Shown piece after piece: positions 1 through 8,880 of a stretch of DNA of 64,000 bases. Under the pieces are notes generated by a model. It was not told the origin of the DNA and ran no database searches. It saw nothing but the letters and a program-made list of their open reading frames with translations. The position numbers and the translations under genes were made by a program. Numbering within the stretch: the first letter of the stretch is position 1; every line of letters starts with the position of its first letter. The stretch comes from DAITQM01 sp036832975 (GTDB lineage Bacteria; Pseudomonadota; Gammaproteobacteria; Xanthomonadales; Wenzhouxiangellaceae). The stretch covers positions 4,720 to 68,719 of the forward strand of contig DAITQM010000016.1 in NCBI GenBank assembly GCA_036832975.1. The letters run 5' to 3'.

Positions 1-199
1 TCCCGTCCGCCGCCGCGGCAATCTGATCCGCATCGGCCGGCACATCCTGCGCCAGGGCGTAAGGGCTCATCCCCAATCCGGCGGCGAGGGCCAGATACAG
101 CGCGCTGCGCCGCACCTCACCTTTGGCAACAGCGGCCCGGGCCGCCGCCAGCTGGCGTTGGCGGCGGACAAGGCGTTTTGTGTGTGACTTTTTGCTCAT
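1..199 (-). CDS. N-terminus of an exported protein (partial, runs off the window)
   Basis: Only the first 66 codons are in the window. The product starts MSKKSHTKRLVRRQRQ, a long basic N-region, followed by a hydrophobic stretch (about residues 32-50, SALYLALAAGLGMSPYALAQ) ending in a plausible signal peptidase site at ALAQ-D. This is a Sec-type signal peptide with an extended n-region, so the protein is exported. It is divergent from the alpha-glucosidase gene and shares with it an intergenic region carrying three LacI-type operator-like sites. In related maltodextrin loci the divergent gene is often a TonB-dependent receptor, so that is my guess; nothing in the visible residues proves it. 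Confidence 0.6.
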   Translation of the reverse strand, partial: MSKKSHTKRLVRRQRQLAAARAAVAKGEVRRSALYLALAAGLGMSPYALAQDVPADADQIAAAADG

Positions 200-279
200 G
201 ATTGTATCGACCCCCGACTGGTCGTGGTTGGAATAATGGCGGCGATCGTAGAGACAAAGCCCACCTGTCGGCAATGCTT

Positions 280-394
280 TGCAATCGTATGCAGGCGTTG
301 CATACGTTTGCATCGCTCGGTAATGGTTAATTCTCCGAACTTCGATCCGCGATAGGGCCTGTACCGCCGGCCACCGGCGCTGAATACGTTTGCA
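280..394. promoter_or_regulatory. Three LacI-family operator-like pseudo-palindromes
   Basis: Three 14-bp sites with a central CG occur at 280-293 (TGCAATCGTATGCA), 299-312 (TGCATACGTTTGCA) and 381-394 (TGAATACGTTTGCA). The shared pattern TGCAWWCGTWTGCA is the classic architecture of LacI-family operators. The first two centres are 19 bp apart, and the third lies 82 bp further on, just upstream of the glucosidase start. Their position between the divergent exported protein and the glucosidase/transporter pair suggests sugar-responsive control by a LacI-type repressor, which is not encoded in this window. Confidence 0.6.
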
Positions 395-438
395 GGCAGG
401 TGAACGAGCCGCAGCCTGCCGTTAAGCTTGGCGCCACA

Positions 439-2130
439 ATGAAAAGCGCGCCCAAACCATTATCGACTGAAGCCACCGCCGCCGGCCCGGCCGTCGCCCG
501 GCCACGACGTCTTGCGTCCACCGATTGGTGGCGCGGCGCGGTGATCTATCAGATCTACCCGCGCAGCTTTCTGGACAGCAACGGCGACGGCATCGGGGAT
601 CTCAAGGGCATCATCGCGCGCCTCGATTACCTGGCCGGGCTGAGCGTCGATGCGCTATGGGTCTCGCCGTTCTACAAATCGCCGATGCACGATTTCGGCT
701 ACGACGTCGCCGATCCGCGTTCGGTCGATCCGCTGTTCGGCACGATGGCCGACTTCGACGAGCTGCTCGCCAAGGCGCACGAGCGCGGTCTGAAAGTCAT
801 CATCGATCAGGTGATCAGCCATACCTCGATCGAACATGCCTGGTTCCAGGAGAGCCGGCTAAGCCGCGACAACCCAAAAGCCGACTGGTACGTCTGGGCC
901 GAGCCGCGCCCCGACGGCTCACCGCCCAACAACTGGCTGTCGATCTTCGGCGGCGCCGCCTGGCAATGGGAGCCGCGCCGCCGGCAGTATTATCTGCACA
1001 ATTTTCTGACCACCCAGCCGGATCTCAACTTCCACCAGCCGGCGGTGCGCGCCGCGGTGCTCGACGACCTGCGTTTCTGGCTGGCACGCGGCGTCGACGG
1101 CTTCCGTCTCGACGCCGTCAATTTCTGTTACCACGACGCGTTGTTGCGCGATAATCCGCCGAAACCGCCCGCTGAGCGCAGCGGGCGCGGTTTCAGCCCC
1201 GACAACCCCTATGCCTATCAGTTTCACGACTACAACAACACTCAGCCCGAGAACCTGGCGTTCCTCGAAGAACTACGCGCCCTGCTCGACCGCTATCCGG
1301 GCGTCACATCGATCGGCGAGATCGCCTCCGAGGATTCGTTGCTGACGATGGCCGAATACACATCGCCCGGCCGCTTGCACATGGCCTACAGCTTCGAACT
1401 TTTGACCGAAGAGTTTTCGGCGGCCCATATCCGTGCCACGATCGAGCGGCTGGAAGGGATGATGGCCGATGGCTGGCCGTGCCTGGCGATCTCCAACCAC
1501 GACGTCGAACGGGTGGTCAGCCGTTGGGGGCGCGACGGGCGGCCGCGCCATCTCGCCGGGCTGCTCACCGTGTTGCTCGGCTCGTTGCGCGGTTCGATCT
1601 GCATCTACCAGGGCGAAGAACTCGGCCTGCCGGAAGCCGAACTGCCGTATGAAGCTCTGCGCGACCCCTACGGCATCGCTTTCTGGCCGAATTACAAAGG
1701 CCGCGACGGCTGCCGCACACCGCTGCCGTGGAACGACAGCCCGAACGCCGGTTTCAGTGACCACACTCCGTGGCTGCCGATACCGGCCGAACACCGGTCC
1801 CTGGCGGTCGCCTGCCAGTCGGCCGATCCGGTCTCGACGCTGAACACCTGCCGCGCCTTCCTCGCCTGGCGCCGGCGGCAGCCGGCGCTGTGTACCGGGA
1901 CGATCGACTTTGTCGATGCTCCAGAACCGGTGCTGGCGTTTTTCCGCCGGCACCCGGAACAAACGTTGTTGATCGCGTTCAACTTCGGTGCCACAGCGCA
2001 AGAGGTCCGGTTCGCGAACCTGCCCGCTGGTTGGCAGGCGCTGCCGCTCGCCGGCCTGCCGAACGGGTCGCTCAGCGGGACCGCCGTTACACTGCCGGCG
2101 CACGGTGTGCTCTTTGCGGTGCGCGGCTAA
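439..2130 (+). CDS. Alpha-glucosidase, glycoside hydrolase family 13
   Basis: Hydrolyses (and possibly transfers) alpha-linked glucosyl residues from small oligosaccharides, most like the GH13 subfamily of Halomonas and Xanthomonas alpha-glucosidases. The sequence WWRGAVIYQIYPRSF opens the TIM barrel. DGFRLDAVN holds the nucleophile Asp (codon at 1111), SIGEIAS the acid/base Glu (codon at 1318) and NHD the transition-state Asp (codon at 1501). I use ATG 439; a GTG at 400 would add 13 residues but sits against the third operator-like site with no spaced ribosome site. No signal peptide is seen, so it is cytoplasmic. It abuts the sugar carrier gene at 2131 (stop TAA then GTG), so the two form one operon for uptake and intracellular cleavage. 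Confidence 0.93.
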   Translation: MKSAPKPLSTEATAAGPAVARPRRLASTDWWRGAVIYQIYPRSFLDSNGDGIGDLKGIIARLDYLAGLSVDALWVSPFYKSPMHDFGYDVADPRSVDPLFGTMADFDELLAKAHERGLKVIIDQVISHTSIEHAWFQESRLSRDNPKADWYVWAEPRPDGSPPNNWLSIFGGAAWQWEPRRRQYYLHNFLTTQPDLNFHQPAVRAAVLDDLRFWLARGVDGFRLDAVNFCYHDALLRDNPPKPPAERSGRGFSPDNPYAYQFHDYNNTQPENLAFLEELRALLDRYPGVTSIGEIASEDSLLTMAEYTSPGRLHMAYSFELLTEEFSAAHIRATIERLEGMMADGWPCLAISNHDVERVVSRWGRDGRPRHLAGLLTVLLGSLRGSICIYQGEELGLPEAELPYEALRDPYGIAFWPNYKGRDGCRTPLPWNDSPNAGFSDHTPWLPIPAEHRSLAVACQSADPVSTLNTCRAFLAWRRRQPALCTGTIDFVDAPEPVLAFFRRHPEQTLLIAFNFGATAQEVRFANLPAGWQALPLAGLPNGSLSGTAVTLPAHGVLFAVRG

Positions 2131-3645
2131 GTGATCGCTGCCACAAATACGCCGGTCTTCGGCGGGCGCGACAAACCCGCGCTCACGTTCTGGCAGATTT
2201 GGAACCTGTGCTTCGGTTTTCTCGGCATCCAGTTCGGCTTTGCGCTGCAAAACGCCAACGTCAGCCGCATCTTCCAAACCCTCGGCGCCGAGATGGAACT
2301 GCTGCCTTTGCTGTGGATAGCCGCACCGCTGACCGGGTTGCTCGTTCAACCGATCGTCGGCTATTACTCAGACCGCACATGGAATCGTCTCGGCCGCCGC
2401 CGGCCGTATTTTTTGTTCGGCGCCTTGCTCACCACGCTGGCGCTGTTGGTCATGCCGAATGCCCCCTACCTGTGGATCGCGGCCGGTACGTTGTGGGTGA
2501 TGGACGCCTCGATCAATGTCGCGATGGAGCCGTTCCGCGCGTTTGTCGCCGACCAGATGCCGCCCCGCCAGCGGCCGGCGGGTTACGCGATGCAGAGTTT
2601 TTTCATCGGCACAGGTGCCGTGATCGCCAGCGCGCTGCCCTGGCTTTTGGCCCGCTTCGGTGTAGCCAACACCGCCGCCGGCGGGGTTCCGGACAATGTC
2701 CGTTACGCCTTTTATCTGGGCGGCGTCGTGCTTTTCGCGGCGGTCGGGTGGACCGTTCTGCGCAGCAAAGAATACCCACCGGAACAACTGCTCGCCTTCA
2801 GCGATGCCCGGGCCGCGGAATCGGCAGCGCCCGACCGCGCCGCCACTCAGCGCCGCGGCACTCTCTGGCTGGCGGCGGGTCTGGCCGGATTCGGCCTGAT
2901 CGCCTGGCGCGGCTGGGATCCCCAGCTTTATCTGCTGGCCGCCGGGCTTGTGCTTTACGGCGCGGCGTTGCTCTATCTCGCCCACCACGAAGCGCACAAC
3001 CTGTTCACCTCGATCATGGCCGATCTCGACGGCATGCCCGGGGCGATGCGCCGGCTGGCGGTGGTTCAGTTTTTTTCATGGTTCGCGCTGTTCGCGATGT
3101 GGATCTACACGACCGCGGCGGTCGCCGCGGTGCATTTCGGCAGCAGCGACCCGGCGTCCGCGGCCTACAACCGGGGCGCCGACTGGGTCGGTGTGCTGTT
3201 CGCCGCCTACAACGGCTTCGCGGCGCTTGCCGCGCTCGCCATCCCGCCGCTTGCCCGCCGTCTGGGACTGCGCCTCAGCCACCTCGTCAACCTCTGGCTC
3301 GGCGCCGCCGGAATGCTGTCGTTCCTGGTGATTTCCGACCCGAACTGGCTGCTGCTCGCGATGCTCGGCATCGGCTTCGCCTGGGCTTCGATCCTGTCGC
3401 TACCCTACGCCCTGCTCGCCGACCACCTGCCGGCGGCCAAGATGGGCACGTACATGGGCATCTTCAATTTCTTCATCGTCATCCCCCAACTCGCCGCCGC
3501 CAGCCTGCTCGGCTGGATGATCAAAACCTTCTTCGCCGGCGCCCCCATCGCCGCCCTCGCCATCGGCGGCACCAGCCTGCTGATCGCCGGCCTCAGCGTC
3601 CTCGGCATTACCGAAACGCCGGCCAGAACGAGCCCATCAAACTAG
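2131..3645 (+). CDS. MFS sugar transporter (SLC45 / glycoside-cation symporter type)
   Basis: A 504-residue polytopic membrane protein with about 12 hydrophobic segments. The motif GYYSDRTWNRLGRRRPY (about residues 78-93) is the loop 2-3 signature of SLC45/sucrose-carrier-like MFS proteins. The GTG start directly follows the glucosidase stop, which argues for translational coupling. It probably imports maltose or a related alpha-glucoside with a proton, the substrate of the upstream enzyme. The TAG stop lies at the start of TAGCAGCCTGTCGG, which resembles one end of the dispersed hairpin repeat, so the natural C-terminus may have been trimmed there. The exact substrate is inferred from context. 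Confidence 0.9.
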   Translation: MIAATNTPVFGGRDKPALTFWQIWNLCFGFLGIQFGFALQNANVSRIFQTLGAEMELLPLLWIAAPLTGLLVQPIVGYYSDRTWNRLGRRRPYFLFGALLTTLALLVMPNAPYLWIAAGTLWVMDASINVAMEPFRAFVADQMPPRQRPAGYAMQSFFIGTGAVIASALPWLLARFGVANTAAGGVPDNVRYAFYLGGVVLFAAVGWTVLRSKEYPPEQLLAFSDARAAESAAPDRAATQRRGTLWLAAGLAGFGLIAWRGWDPQLYLLAAGLVLYGAALLYLAHHEAHNLFTSIMADLDGMPGAMRRLAVVQFFSWFALFAMWIYTTAAVAAVHFGSSDPASAAYNRGADWVGVLFAAYNGFAALAALAIPPLARRLGLRLSHLVNLWLGAAGMLSFLVISDPNWLLLAMLGIGFAWASILSLPYALLADHLPAAKMGTYMGIFNFFIVIPQLAAASLLGWMIKTFFAGAPIAALAIGGTSLLIAGLSVLGITETPARTSPSN

Positions 3646-3664
3646 CAGCCTGTCGGACTTTTCC

Positions 3665-3713
3665 TAACAGGTTGTTGAAAAACGCCATCCTGGCGTTTTT
3701 CAACAGTCTGCTA
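3665..3713. repeat. Short (49 bp) derivative of the dispersed hairpin repeat
   Basis: It contains the left hairpin of the longer repeats: a 14-bp stem (GTTGAAAAACGCCA paired with TGGCGTTTTTCAAC, loop TCC), followed directly by AGTCTGCTA, with the internal part missing. It lies between two convergent genes and its last three bases provide the TAG stop of the gene on the minus strand. A-tracts and T-tracts flank the GC stem on both strands, so it could terminate transcription in both directions. Confidence 0.8.
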
Positions 3714-4439
3714 AAGCGGCTTGAGGTTGTCGCGGCCGAGGAAGTCGCGGATGCCGATGAGCGGCAGGCCGTGGCGATAGACGATGCCGTAGTCGCGCAC
3801 TTCGCCGTCGATTTCGCGGGCCCGGCGCTCGGCCAGGCTGCGGGTCATTTCGCTGCTGTCGATGATCGCCAGGCGGTCGGAGAACTCCATTTCACGAACC
3901 AGCGCCTCACTTTCGGGTGGCAAGGCGATTTCCGGGCGCGGCCATGGGATGGCGTATTTATTGTCTCGGGTCACGGCGACCGGTACCTTGCAAGTGCCCG
4001 GATGGCCGCGCCAGGCGCCGTCGGGATGGCGGGCGAGGAAAACCAGAAAGCGCGAGCCGTCTTCGCCGTAACGGGTCAGCGGGAAATAACACTCGTCGCG
4101 GCGCAGCCCCTGTTCGTAAACGACGAGCGAATCGATGTCTTTCGGCACTTTGTAGCCGATCAGTATTCTCAGGTAGGCGCTGCCGCGCACCGGAAAGCCG
4201 CGCTTGTAGTCGTAATCGGTGTAATACACCTGGGCCAGGGCGACGAGATCGGCGCCGGCGGCCAGTTCGGCGAGCGTCGGCCGCGCGGCGGCGGGGGTAT
4301 CGATCGCGGGTTCGAGGGCAGGTTCGGCGGGGGAGCGGGCGGCCTCCGGCGTCGCGGCACCGGCCAGCACGGCGACCGTGCCCAGCGCAGCGCTCAGCAT
4401 CGGCAGCCGAAAACCGGCCTTTCTGGTATCGTGGCGCAT
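3711..4439 (-). CDS. Secreted protein of unknown function
   Basis: A 242-residue product starting MRHDTRKAGFRLPMLSAAL, with a signal-peptide-like hydrophobic stretch up to about residue 28, then a Pro/Ala-rich linker and a compact domain. That domain has alternating strands (LVALAQVYYTDYDY, AYLRILIGYKVP, SRFLVFLARH) and two Cys (DECYFP and GTCKVP). The layout of a small beta domain with paired Cys vaguely recalls netrin/TIMP-like OB folds, but I do not claim this. A longer frame to 4613 exists, but the start at 4439 places the signal sequence correctly. The TAG stop falls inside the short hairpin repeat, so the C-terminus may be altered. It is divergent from the M2 peptidase gene with 83 bp between them. 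Confidence 0.7.
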   Translation of the reverse strand: MRHDTRKAGFRLPMLSAALGTVAVLAGAATPEAARSPAEPALEPAIDTPAAARPTLAELAAGADLVALAQVYYTDYDYKRGFPVRGSAYLRILIGYKVPKDIDSLVVYEQGLRRDECYFPLTRYGEDGSRFLVFLARHPDGAWRGHPGTCKVPVAVTRDNKYAIPWPRPEIALPPESEALVREMEFSDRLAIIDSSEMTRSLAERRAREIDGEVRDYGIVYRHGLPLIGIRDFLGRDNLKPL

Positions 4440-4522
4440 CGTCGCATCATACGCCGCCTGGCCGCCCGGCACCACCCCCGATACCGGCCGGCGAGCGACG
4501 ATGAAACAACCGGGAAACAGCC

Positions 4523-6331
4523 ATGAATCGAAGCCTGTTTTTACTTGCCAGCGCCGCCCTGCTGCTCGCCGCCTGCCGACCGGCCGCCGACGAATCCGCC
4601 ACGCTGCCCTCACCGGCCGCGGCGGCCGCTTTTCTCGCCCATGCCGAGCAGGCGCTGGCCGCGGCCGAGGAGCGGCGCGAGCGGCGTCTTTGGGTCTATC
4701 AAACCTATCTCACCGATGACACCGAAAAAATCGCCGCCGAGGCCAGCGAAGAGCTGACCCGGCTCGGTGTCGAGTTCGCGATCGAGGCGCGGCGTTATCA
4801 CGAGTTGGACCTCGACGCTACCACGCGCCGCAAACTCGACCTGCTCAGCCGTGCCATCGTGCTGCCGGCCCCATCCGATCCCGCTGCCGGTGCCGAACTG
4901 GCGTCGCTGGCCGCCAGGCTCGACGGCCTGTACGGCAAAGGCCGCTATTGCCGCGATGATGGCACCTGCTGGACGCTCGACGAGATGGAACGCCAACTCG
5001 CCACGGCGCGCGATCCAGCCGTGCTCGCCGAAATCTGGACCGGCTGGCGGACCGTCGCGCCGCCGATGCAGCCGCTTTATGCCCGCCTTGTCGAACTGGC
5101 GAACCGCGGAGCGCGCGATCTCGGTTATGCCGATACCGGCGAACTGTGGCGTTCCGGTTACGACATGCCGCCCGCCGCCTTCGCCGCCGAACTCGACCGC
5201 CTGTGGGGTCAGGTGAAGCCGCTTTACGACGCCCTGCACTGCCACGTCCGCGCCCGGCTGAGGGCCCATTACGGTGACGAAATCGTACCGCCGGGGGGAC
5301 CGATCCCGGCTCACCTGCTCGGCAATATGTGGGCCCAAAGTTGGGGCAATATCTACGATCTGGTCGCGCCGCCGGCCGCCGATCCCGGTTACGACCTGAC
5401 CCAGCGACTGAGCGAAGCCGGCTACGACCCGCCAAGGATGGTCAAAACCGGCGAGGCCTTTTTCAACTCATTGGGCTTTGCGCCGCTGCCCGAGACGTTC
5501 TGGCAACGCTCGTTGTTCACCCGGCCGCGCGACCGCGATGTCGTGTGTCACGCTTCGGCCTGGGATATCGACGGCCAAAACGACCTGCGCATCAAAATGT
5601 GCATCGAGCCGACCGAAGAGCACTTCCAGACGATCCACCACGAACTCGGCCATAACTACTACCAGCGCGCCTACAGCGGCCTCGATCCGCTGTTCCGGGC
5701 GAGCGCCAACGATGGCTTCCACGAGGCGGTCGGCGATACGGTGGCCTTGTCGATCACGCCACCCTATCTCCAGCAACTTGGCCTGATCGATGATTTACCG
5801 CCGGCCAGCGCCGACCTCGGCCTGCTGCTGCGCCTGGCGCTCGACAAGGTCGCATTTTTGCCGTTCGGGCTATTGGTCGATCAGTGGCGCTGGAAAGTGT
5901 TCGCCGGTGAAGCCGGGCCGGAACAATACAACGATCTGTGGTGGGATCTGCGCCAGCACTACCAGGGCATCGCGCCGCCGGCGCCGCGCCCGGCCGACGC
6001 CTTCGATCCGGGCGCCAAGTACCACGTGCCGGGCAATACGCCGTATGCGAGATATTTTCTCGCCGCGCTCTTGCAGTTCCAGTTCCACCGCGCGCTGTGC
6101 GATATCGCCGGCGACCCCGGCCCGCTCAACCGCTGCTCGATCTACGGCAACCAGGAGGCCGGCCGGCGCCTCGATGCCATGCTCGCCCTCGGCGCCTCCC
6201 AACCGTGGCCTGAAGCGCTTGCCGCACTGACCGGCAGCCGTGAAATGGACGCTACCGCCCTCCTCGATTATTTCGCGCCGCTCAAAACCTGGCTCGATCA
6301 GCAAAACACCGGCCGCCAGTGCGGCTGGTGA
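4523..6331 (+). CDS. Lipoprotein M2-family peptidyl-dipeptidase (ACE-like)
   Basis: A zinc metallopeptidase expected to remove C-terminal dipeptides from peptides in the envelope. The N-terminus MNRSLFLLASAALLLAAC is a lipoprotein signal with a lipobox (LAAC), so it should be lipid-anchored. The zinc site HELGH is at residues 373-377 and the third ligand Glu at 401 (HEAVGD). The 28-residue spacing from the first His to the Glu equals that of human ACE (383 to 411). Length, 602 residues, is normal for a single-domain bacterial ACE homologue. It stands alone between a divergent secreted protein and convergent recG. Confidence 0.93.
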   Translation: MNRSLFLLASAALLLAACRPAADESATLPSPAAAAAFLAHAEQALAAAEERRERRLWVYQTYLTDDTEKIAAEASEELTRLGVEFAIEARRYHELDLDATTRRKLDLLSRAIVLPAPSDPAAGAELASLAARLDGLYGKGRYCRDDGTCWTLDEMERQLATARDPAVLAEIWTGWRTVAPPMQPLYARLVELANRGARDLGYADTGELWRSGYDMPPAAFAAELDRLWGQVKPLYDALHCHVRARLRAHYGDEIVPPGGPIPAHLLGNMWAQSWGNIYDLVAPPAADPGYDLTQRLSEAGYDPPRMVKTGEAFFNSLGFAPLPETFWQRSLFTRPRDRDVVCHASAWDIDGQNDLRIKMCIEPTEEHFQTIHHELGHNYYQRAYSGLDPLFRASANDGFHEAVGDTVALSITPPYLQQLGLIDDLPPASADLGLLLRLALDKVAFLPFGLLVDQWRWKVFAGEAGPEQYNDLWWDLRQHYQGIAPPAPRPADAFDPGAKYHVPGNTPYARYFLAALLQFQFHRALCDIAGDPGPLNRCSIYGNQEAGRRLDAMLALGASQPWPEALAALTGSREMDATALLDYFAPLKTWLDQQNTGRQCGW

Positions 6332-6367
6332 ACCGCCCGGGGTAGGCAAATTGCCTGCTCCCGGCCA

Positions 6368-8470
6368 TCAAGCGCCGGCATAATCGAGGCGGCGGCCGAT
6401 CCAGCGGCGCAGCAGCCATTCGGCGGCGGCTTCGTTTTGCTCGAGGCGGGCGGCACGGCGTTCGGCGGCGGGGAGCAGCGCCCGGTCGCGGGCGAAATCA
6501 GCCAGTTTCAACGGGATGACGCCGGTCTGGCGGGTGCCCAGCATTTCGCCGGGGCCGCGCAGTTCGAGGTCGAGTTCGGCGATCTTGAAGCCGTCGTCGC
6601 TCCGGCGGAGCGCCGCAAGCCGCGCTTTAGCCACTTCCCCCAACGGCCGGCGGTAGAGCAGCACGCAACTCGATTCGGCTGCGCCGCGGCCGACCCGTCC
6701 GCGCAACTGGTGCAGTTGGGCTAAACCGAGTCGTTCGGCGTTGTCGATGATCATCAGGCTGGCGTTCGGGACATCGACCCCGACTTCGATCACCGTCGTC
6801 GCCACCAAGACGTCGAGCCGGTGATCGCGGAAGGCCGTCATGCGCGCTTCTTTTTCCTGCGGCTTGAGCCGGCCGTGGATCAGACCGATACGCAGGCCGG
6901 GTAGTTCGCGTTTGAGATCGTCATGGGTTTTCTCGGCCGCTTCGGCGGGGATCTCTTCGTTGTCCTCGACCAGCGTGCAGACCCAATAGGCCTGCCGCCC
7001 GGCGCGGCACGCCGCGGCGAGCCGGGCGATGACTTCGTTGCGGCGGGCGGCGTCGATGGTCACGGTGCGCACCGGGGTGCGGCCCGGCGGCCGCTGATCG
7101 ATGCTCGAGACCTGGATGCCGGCGTAGGCGGTCATCGCCAGCGTCCGCGGGATCGGCGTCGCGGTGAGGAGCAGTTGATGCGGTTTTGTCGTTTCGCCGT
7201 CGCTCCCGCGGCCGCCTTTTTCGCTGAGCGCCAGGCGCTGGCCGACACCGAAGCGCTGCTGTTCGTCGACGACGATCAAGCCCAGGCGCGGAAACTGCAC
7301 CGTTTCTTGCAACAGCGCGTGGGTCCCGATGGCGAGCGGCGCGCCGGCGGCGAGCGCGGCGAGGACGCGCCGCCGTTGTTGGCCTTTGACCGCACTGGTC
7401 AGCAACAGAGTCTCGATGGCGAGCGGCGCGAACAGTTGGCCGAGCGTCGCGGCGTGCTGTTCGGCGAGTAATTCGGTCGGCGCGATCAATGCCGTCTGAT
7501 AACCCGAAGCGGCGGCCTGCGCCGCGGCCAGCGCGGCAATCACGGTCTTGCCGGAACCGACGTCACCCTGGACGAGACGCATCGCCGGGCGATCGCCGGT
7601 CAGATCGCGTCCGACTTCGCGCCACACCCGCTGCTGCGCCGCCGTCAGATCGAACGGCAGGGTGCGGCGCAAGCGTTCGGCCAATGTCGTTGCGGCCAAG
7701 GGCGGCGCGTGGTGCAGCGCCCGGCGGCGGTTCCAGCGGCGCAGAGCTAAAAGTTGGGCGCTGAGTTCCTCGCCGAGCAAGCGCCGCATCGCGGGGTCGG
7801 CGGCGGTCAAGATCGCCTGCGCCGCGGCGGCGTCGGGCGGCCGGTGTATGCGCAACAGCGCCGCACTCAGTGGCGGCGCATCCGGCTCGTCCAAGACCGC
7901 GGCATAGGGGTCGGCGAGTTCGATTCCGCCGGCGGCGAGGCGGTCGATCAATGTCTGCATCGTACGCGCCAGATCCGCCGGCCGCACGCCGCCGATCGTC
8001 GGATACACCGCGGTCAGATAGCCCGGCAGCGGCGCCGCCGCCTGTGCCGCCAGCCGCTGGTAGCTCGGATGGACCATTTCCAGGCCATGGAAACCGTCAC
8101 GCACCTCGCCGTAAACGCGCAGCCGCACACCAGGCGCCAACGCCCTGGCCTGTCCCGGAAAGAAATGAAAAAACCGCAACAGCAGCCGCGCTCGATCGGC
8201 GGCCAGCAGCACTTCAAGCACCGGTCTTCGCCGCTGGGCGATTGCACAGTGCTCGATCACCCCTTCGGTCTGCACGACCTGGCCGGCAACGAGGGCGGCA
8301 AGCGGGGTCAGCCGGGTGCGATCCTGATAGCGCCGCGGCAGATGAAAAAGCAGATCTTCAAGACGGTTGAAGCCCGCCGCTTCGTAGGCCGCGGCGCGCT
8401 GCACGCCGATCCCGGGGAGCGCCGCCAGCGGCGCCGTTGCGGCCAGCCGCTTTTGCGGTTCGTTCAGCAC
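6368..8470 (-). CDS. recG: ATP-dependent DNA helicase RecG
   Basis: Remodels stalled replication forks and branch-migrates Holliday junctions. The 700-residue protein has an N-terminal helix-hairpin-like LPGIG segment, a wedge/OB region, a Walker A GDVGSGKTVIA, a DEQQ Walker B box with the downstream RFGVGQR typical of RecG, LLTATPIPRT (motif III), and the C-terminal helicase motifs ATTVIEVGVDVPNA and QLRGRVGRG. Its start ATG overlaps the ridA stop by 7 bp. It is the last gene of the gmk-rpoZ-spoT-ridA-recG run, and the order spoT-(ridA)-recG is common in gammaproteobacteria. Confidence 0.97.
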   Translation of the reverse strand: MLNEPQKRLAATAPLAALPGIGVQRAAAYEAAGFNRLEDLLFHLPRRYQDRTRLTPLAALVAGQVVQTEGVIEHCAIAQRRRPVLEVLLAADRARLLLRFFHFFPGQARALAPGVRLRVYGEVRDGFHGLEMVHPSYQRLAAQAAAPLPGYLTAVYPTIGGVRPADLARTMQTLIDRLAAGGIELADPYAAVLDEPDAPPLSAALLRIHRPPDAAAAQAILTAADPAMRRLLGEELSAQLLALRRWNRRRALHHAPPLAATTLAERLRRTLPFDLTAAQQRVWREVGRDLTGDRPAMRLVQGDVGSGKTVIAALAAAQAAASGYQTALIAPTELLAEQHAATLGQLFAPLAIETLLLTSAVKGQQRRRVLAALAAGAPLAIGTHALLQETVQFPRLGLIVVDEQQRFGVGQRLALSEKGGRGSDGETTKPHQLLLTATPIPRTLAMTAYAGIQVSSIDQRPPGRTPVRTVTIDAARRNEVIARLAAACRAGRQAYWVCTLVEDNEEIPAEAAEKTHDDLKRELPGLRIGLIHGRLKPQEKEARMTAFRDHRLDVLVATTVIEVGVDVPNASLMIIDNAERLGLAQLHQLRGRVGRGAAESSCVLLYRRPLGEVAKARLAALRRSDDGFKIAELDLELRGPGEMLGTRQTGVIPLKLADFARDRALLPAAERRAARLEQNEAAAEWLLRRWIGRRLDYAGA

Positions 8471-8880
8471 CGCATGATCGCGTCCACTTCCACCGCGACG
8501 CCGCGCGGCAGGGCCTTGACTTCGAGCGCGGCACGCGCCGGGTAGGGCTGGGTGAAATAGCCGGCCATGATCTCGTTGACTTGCTGAAAGCAGCCCAGGT
8601 CGGTGAGATAAACGGTCAGTTTGACGATATCGTCAAGCCCCCCGCCGGCCGCGGCGGCGACGGCGGCGAGGTTGCGGAACACCTGGTGGAGTTCCGCCTC
8701 GATGCCGCCTGGGACCGGCTGCATGGTCTGTGGATCGAGACCGATCTGCCCCGAGAGAAAAACGAAACCACCGGCCGCCACTGCCTGGCTGTAAGTGCCG
8801 ATCGCCGCCGGCGCAGCGGCCGTGGCGATCGCCTTGGAATCTCCGGTCCGGTTTTTTTGCACGGGTGTCTGGTCAGGCAT
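8464..8880 (-). CDS. ridA: RidA-family reactive imine/enamine deaminase
   Basis: Hydrolyses reactive 2-aminoacrylate-type intermediates released by PLP enzymes. The 138-residue product has the YjgF/RidA core: GTYSQAVAAGGFVFLSGQI, then DIVKLTVYLTDL, then YPARAALEVKALPRG with the conserved Arg that binds the carboxylate, and ends VEVDAIM. A 20-residue extension at the N-terminus (MPDQTPVQKNRTGDSKAIAT) is longer than usual. It overlaps spoT upstream by 8 bp and recG downstream by 7 bp, so the three genes are likely translated together. Confidence 0.95.
   Translation of the reverse strand: MPDQTPVQKNRTGDSKAIATAAAPAAIGTYSQAVAAGGFVFLSGQIGLDPQTMQPVPGGIEAELHQVFRNLAAVAAAAGGGLDDIVKLTVYLTDLGCFQQVNEIMAGYFTQPYPARAALEVKALPRGVAVEVDAIMRC

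Noticed and set aside
1770..4526. A very long open frame on the plus strand (918 codons)
   Set aside because: It runs out of frame through the glucosidase, transporter and minus-strand secreted protein. Its translation is low-complexity Arg/Ala/Pro, as expected from GC-rich shadow frames.
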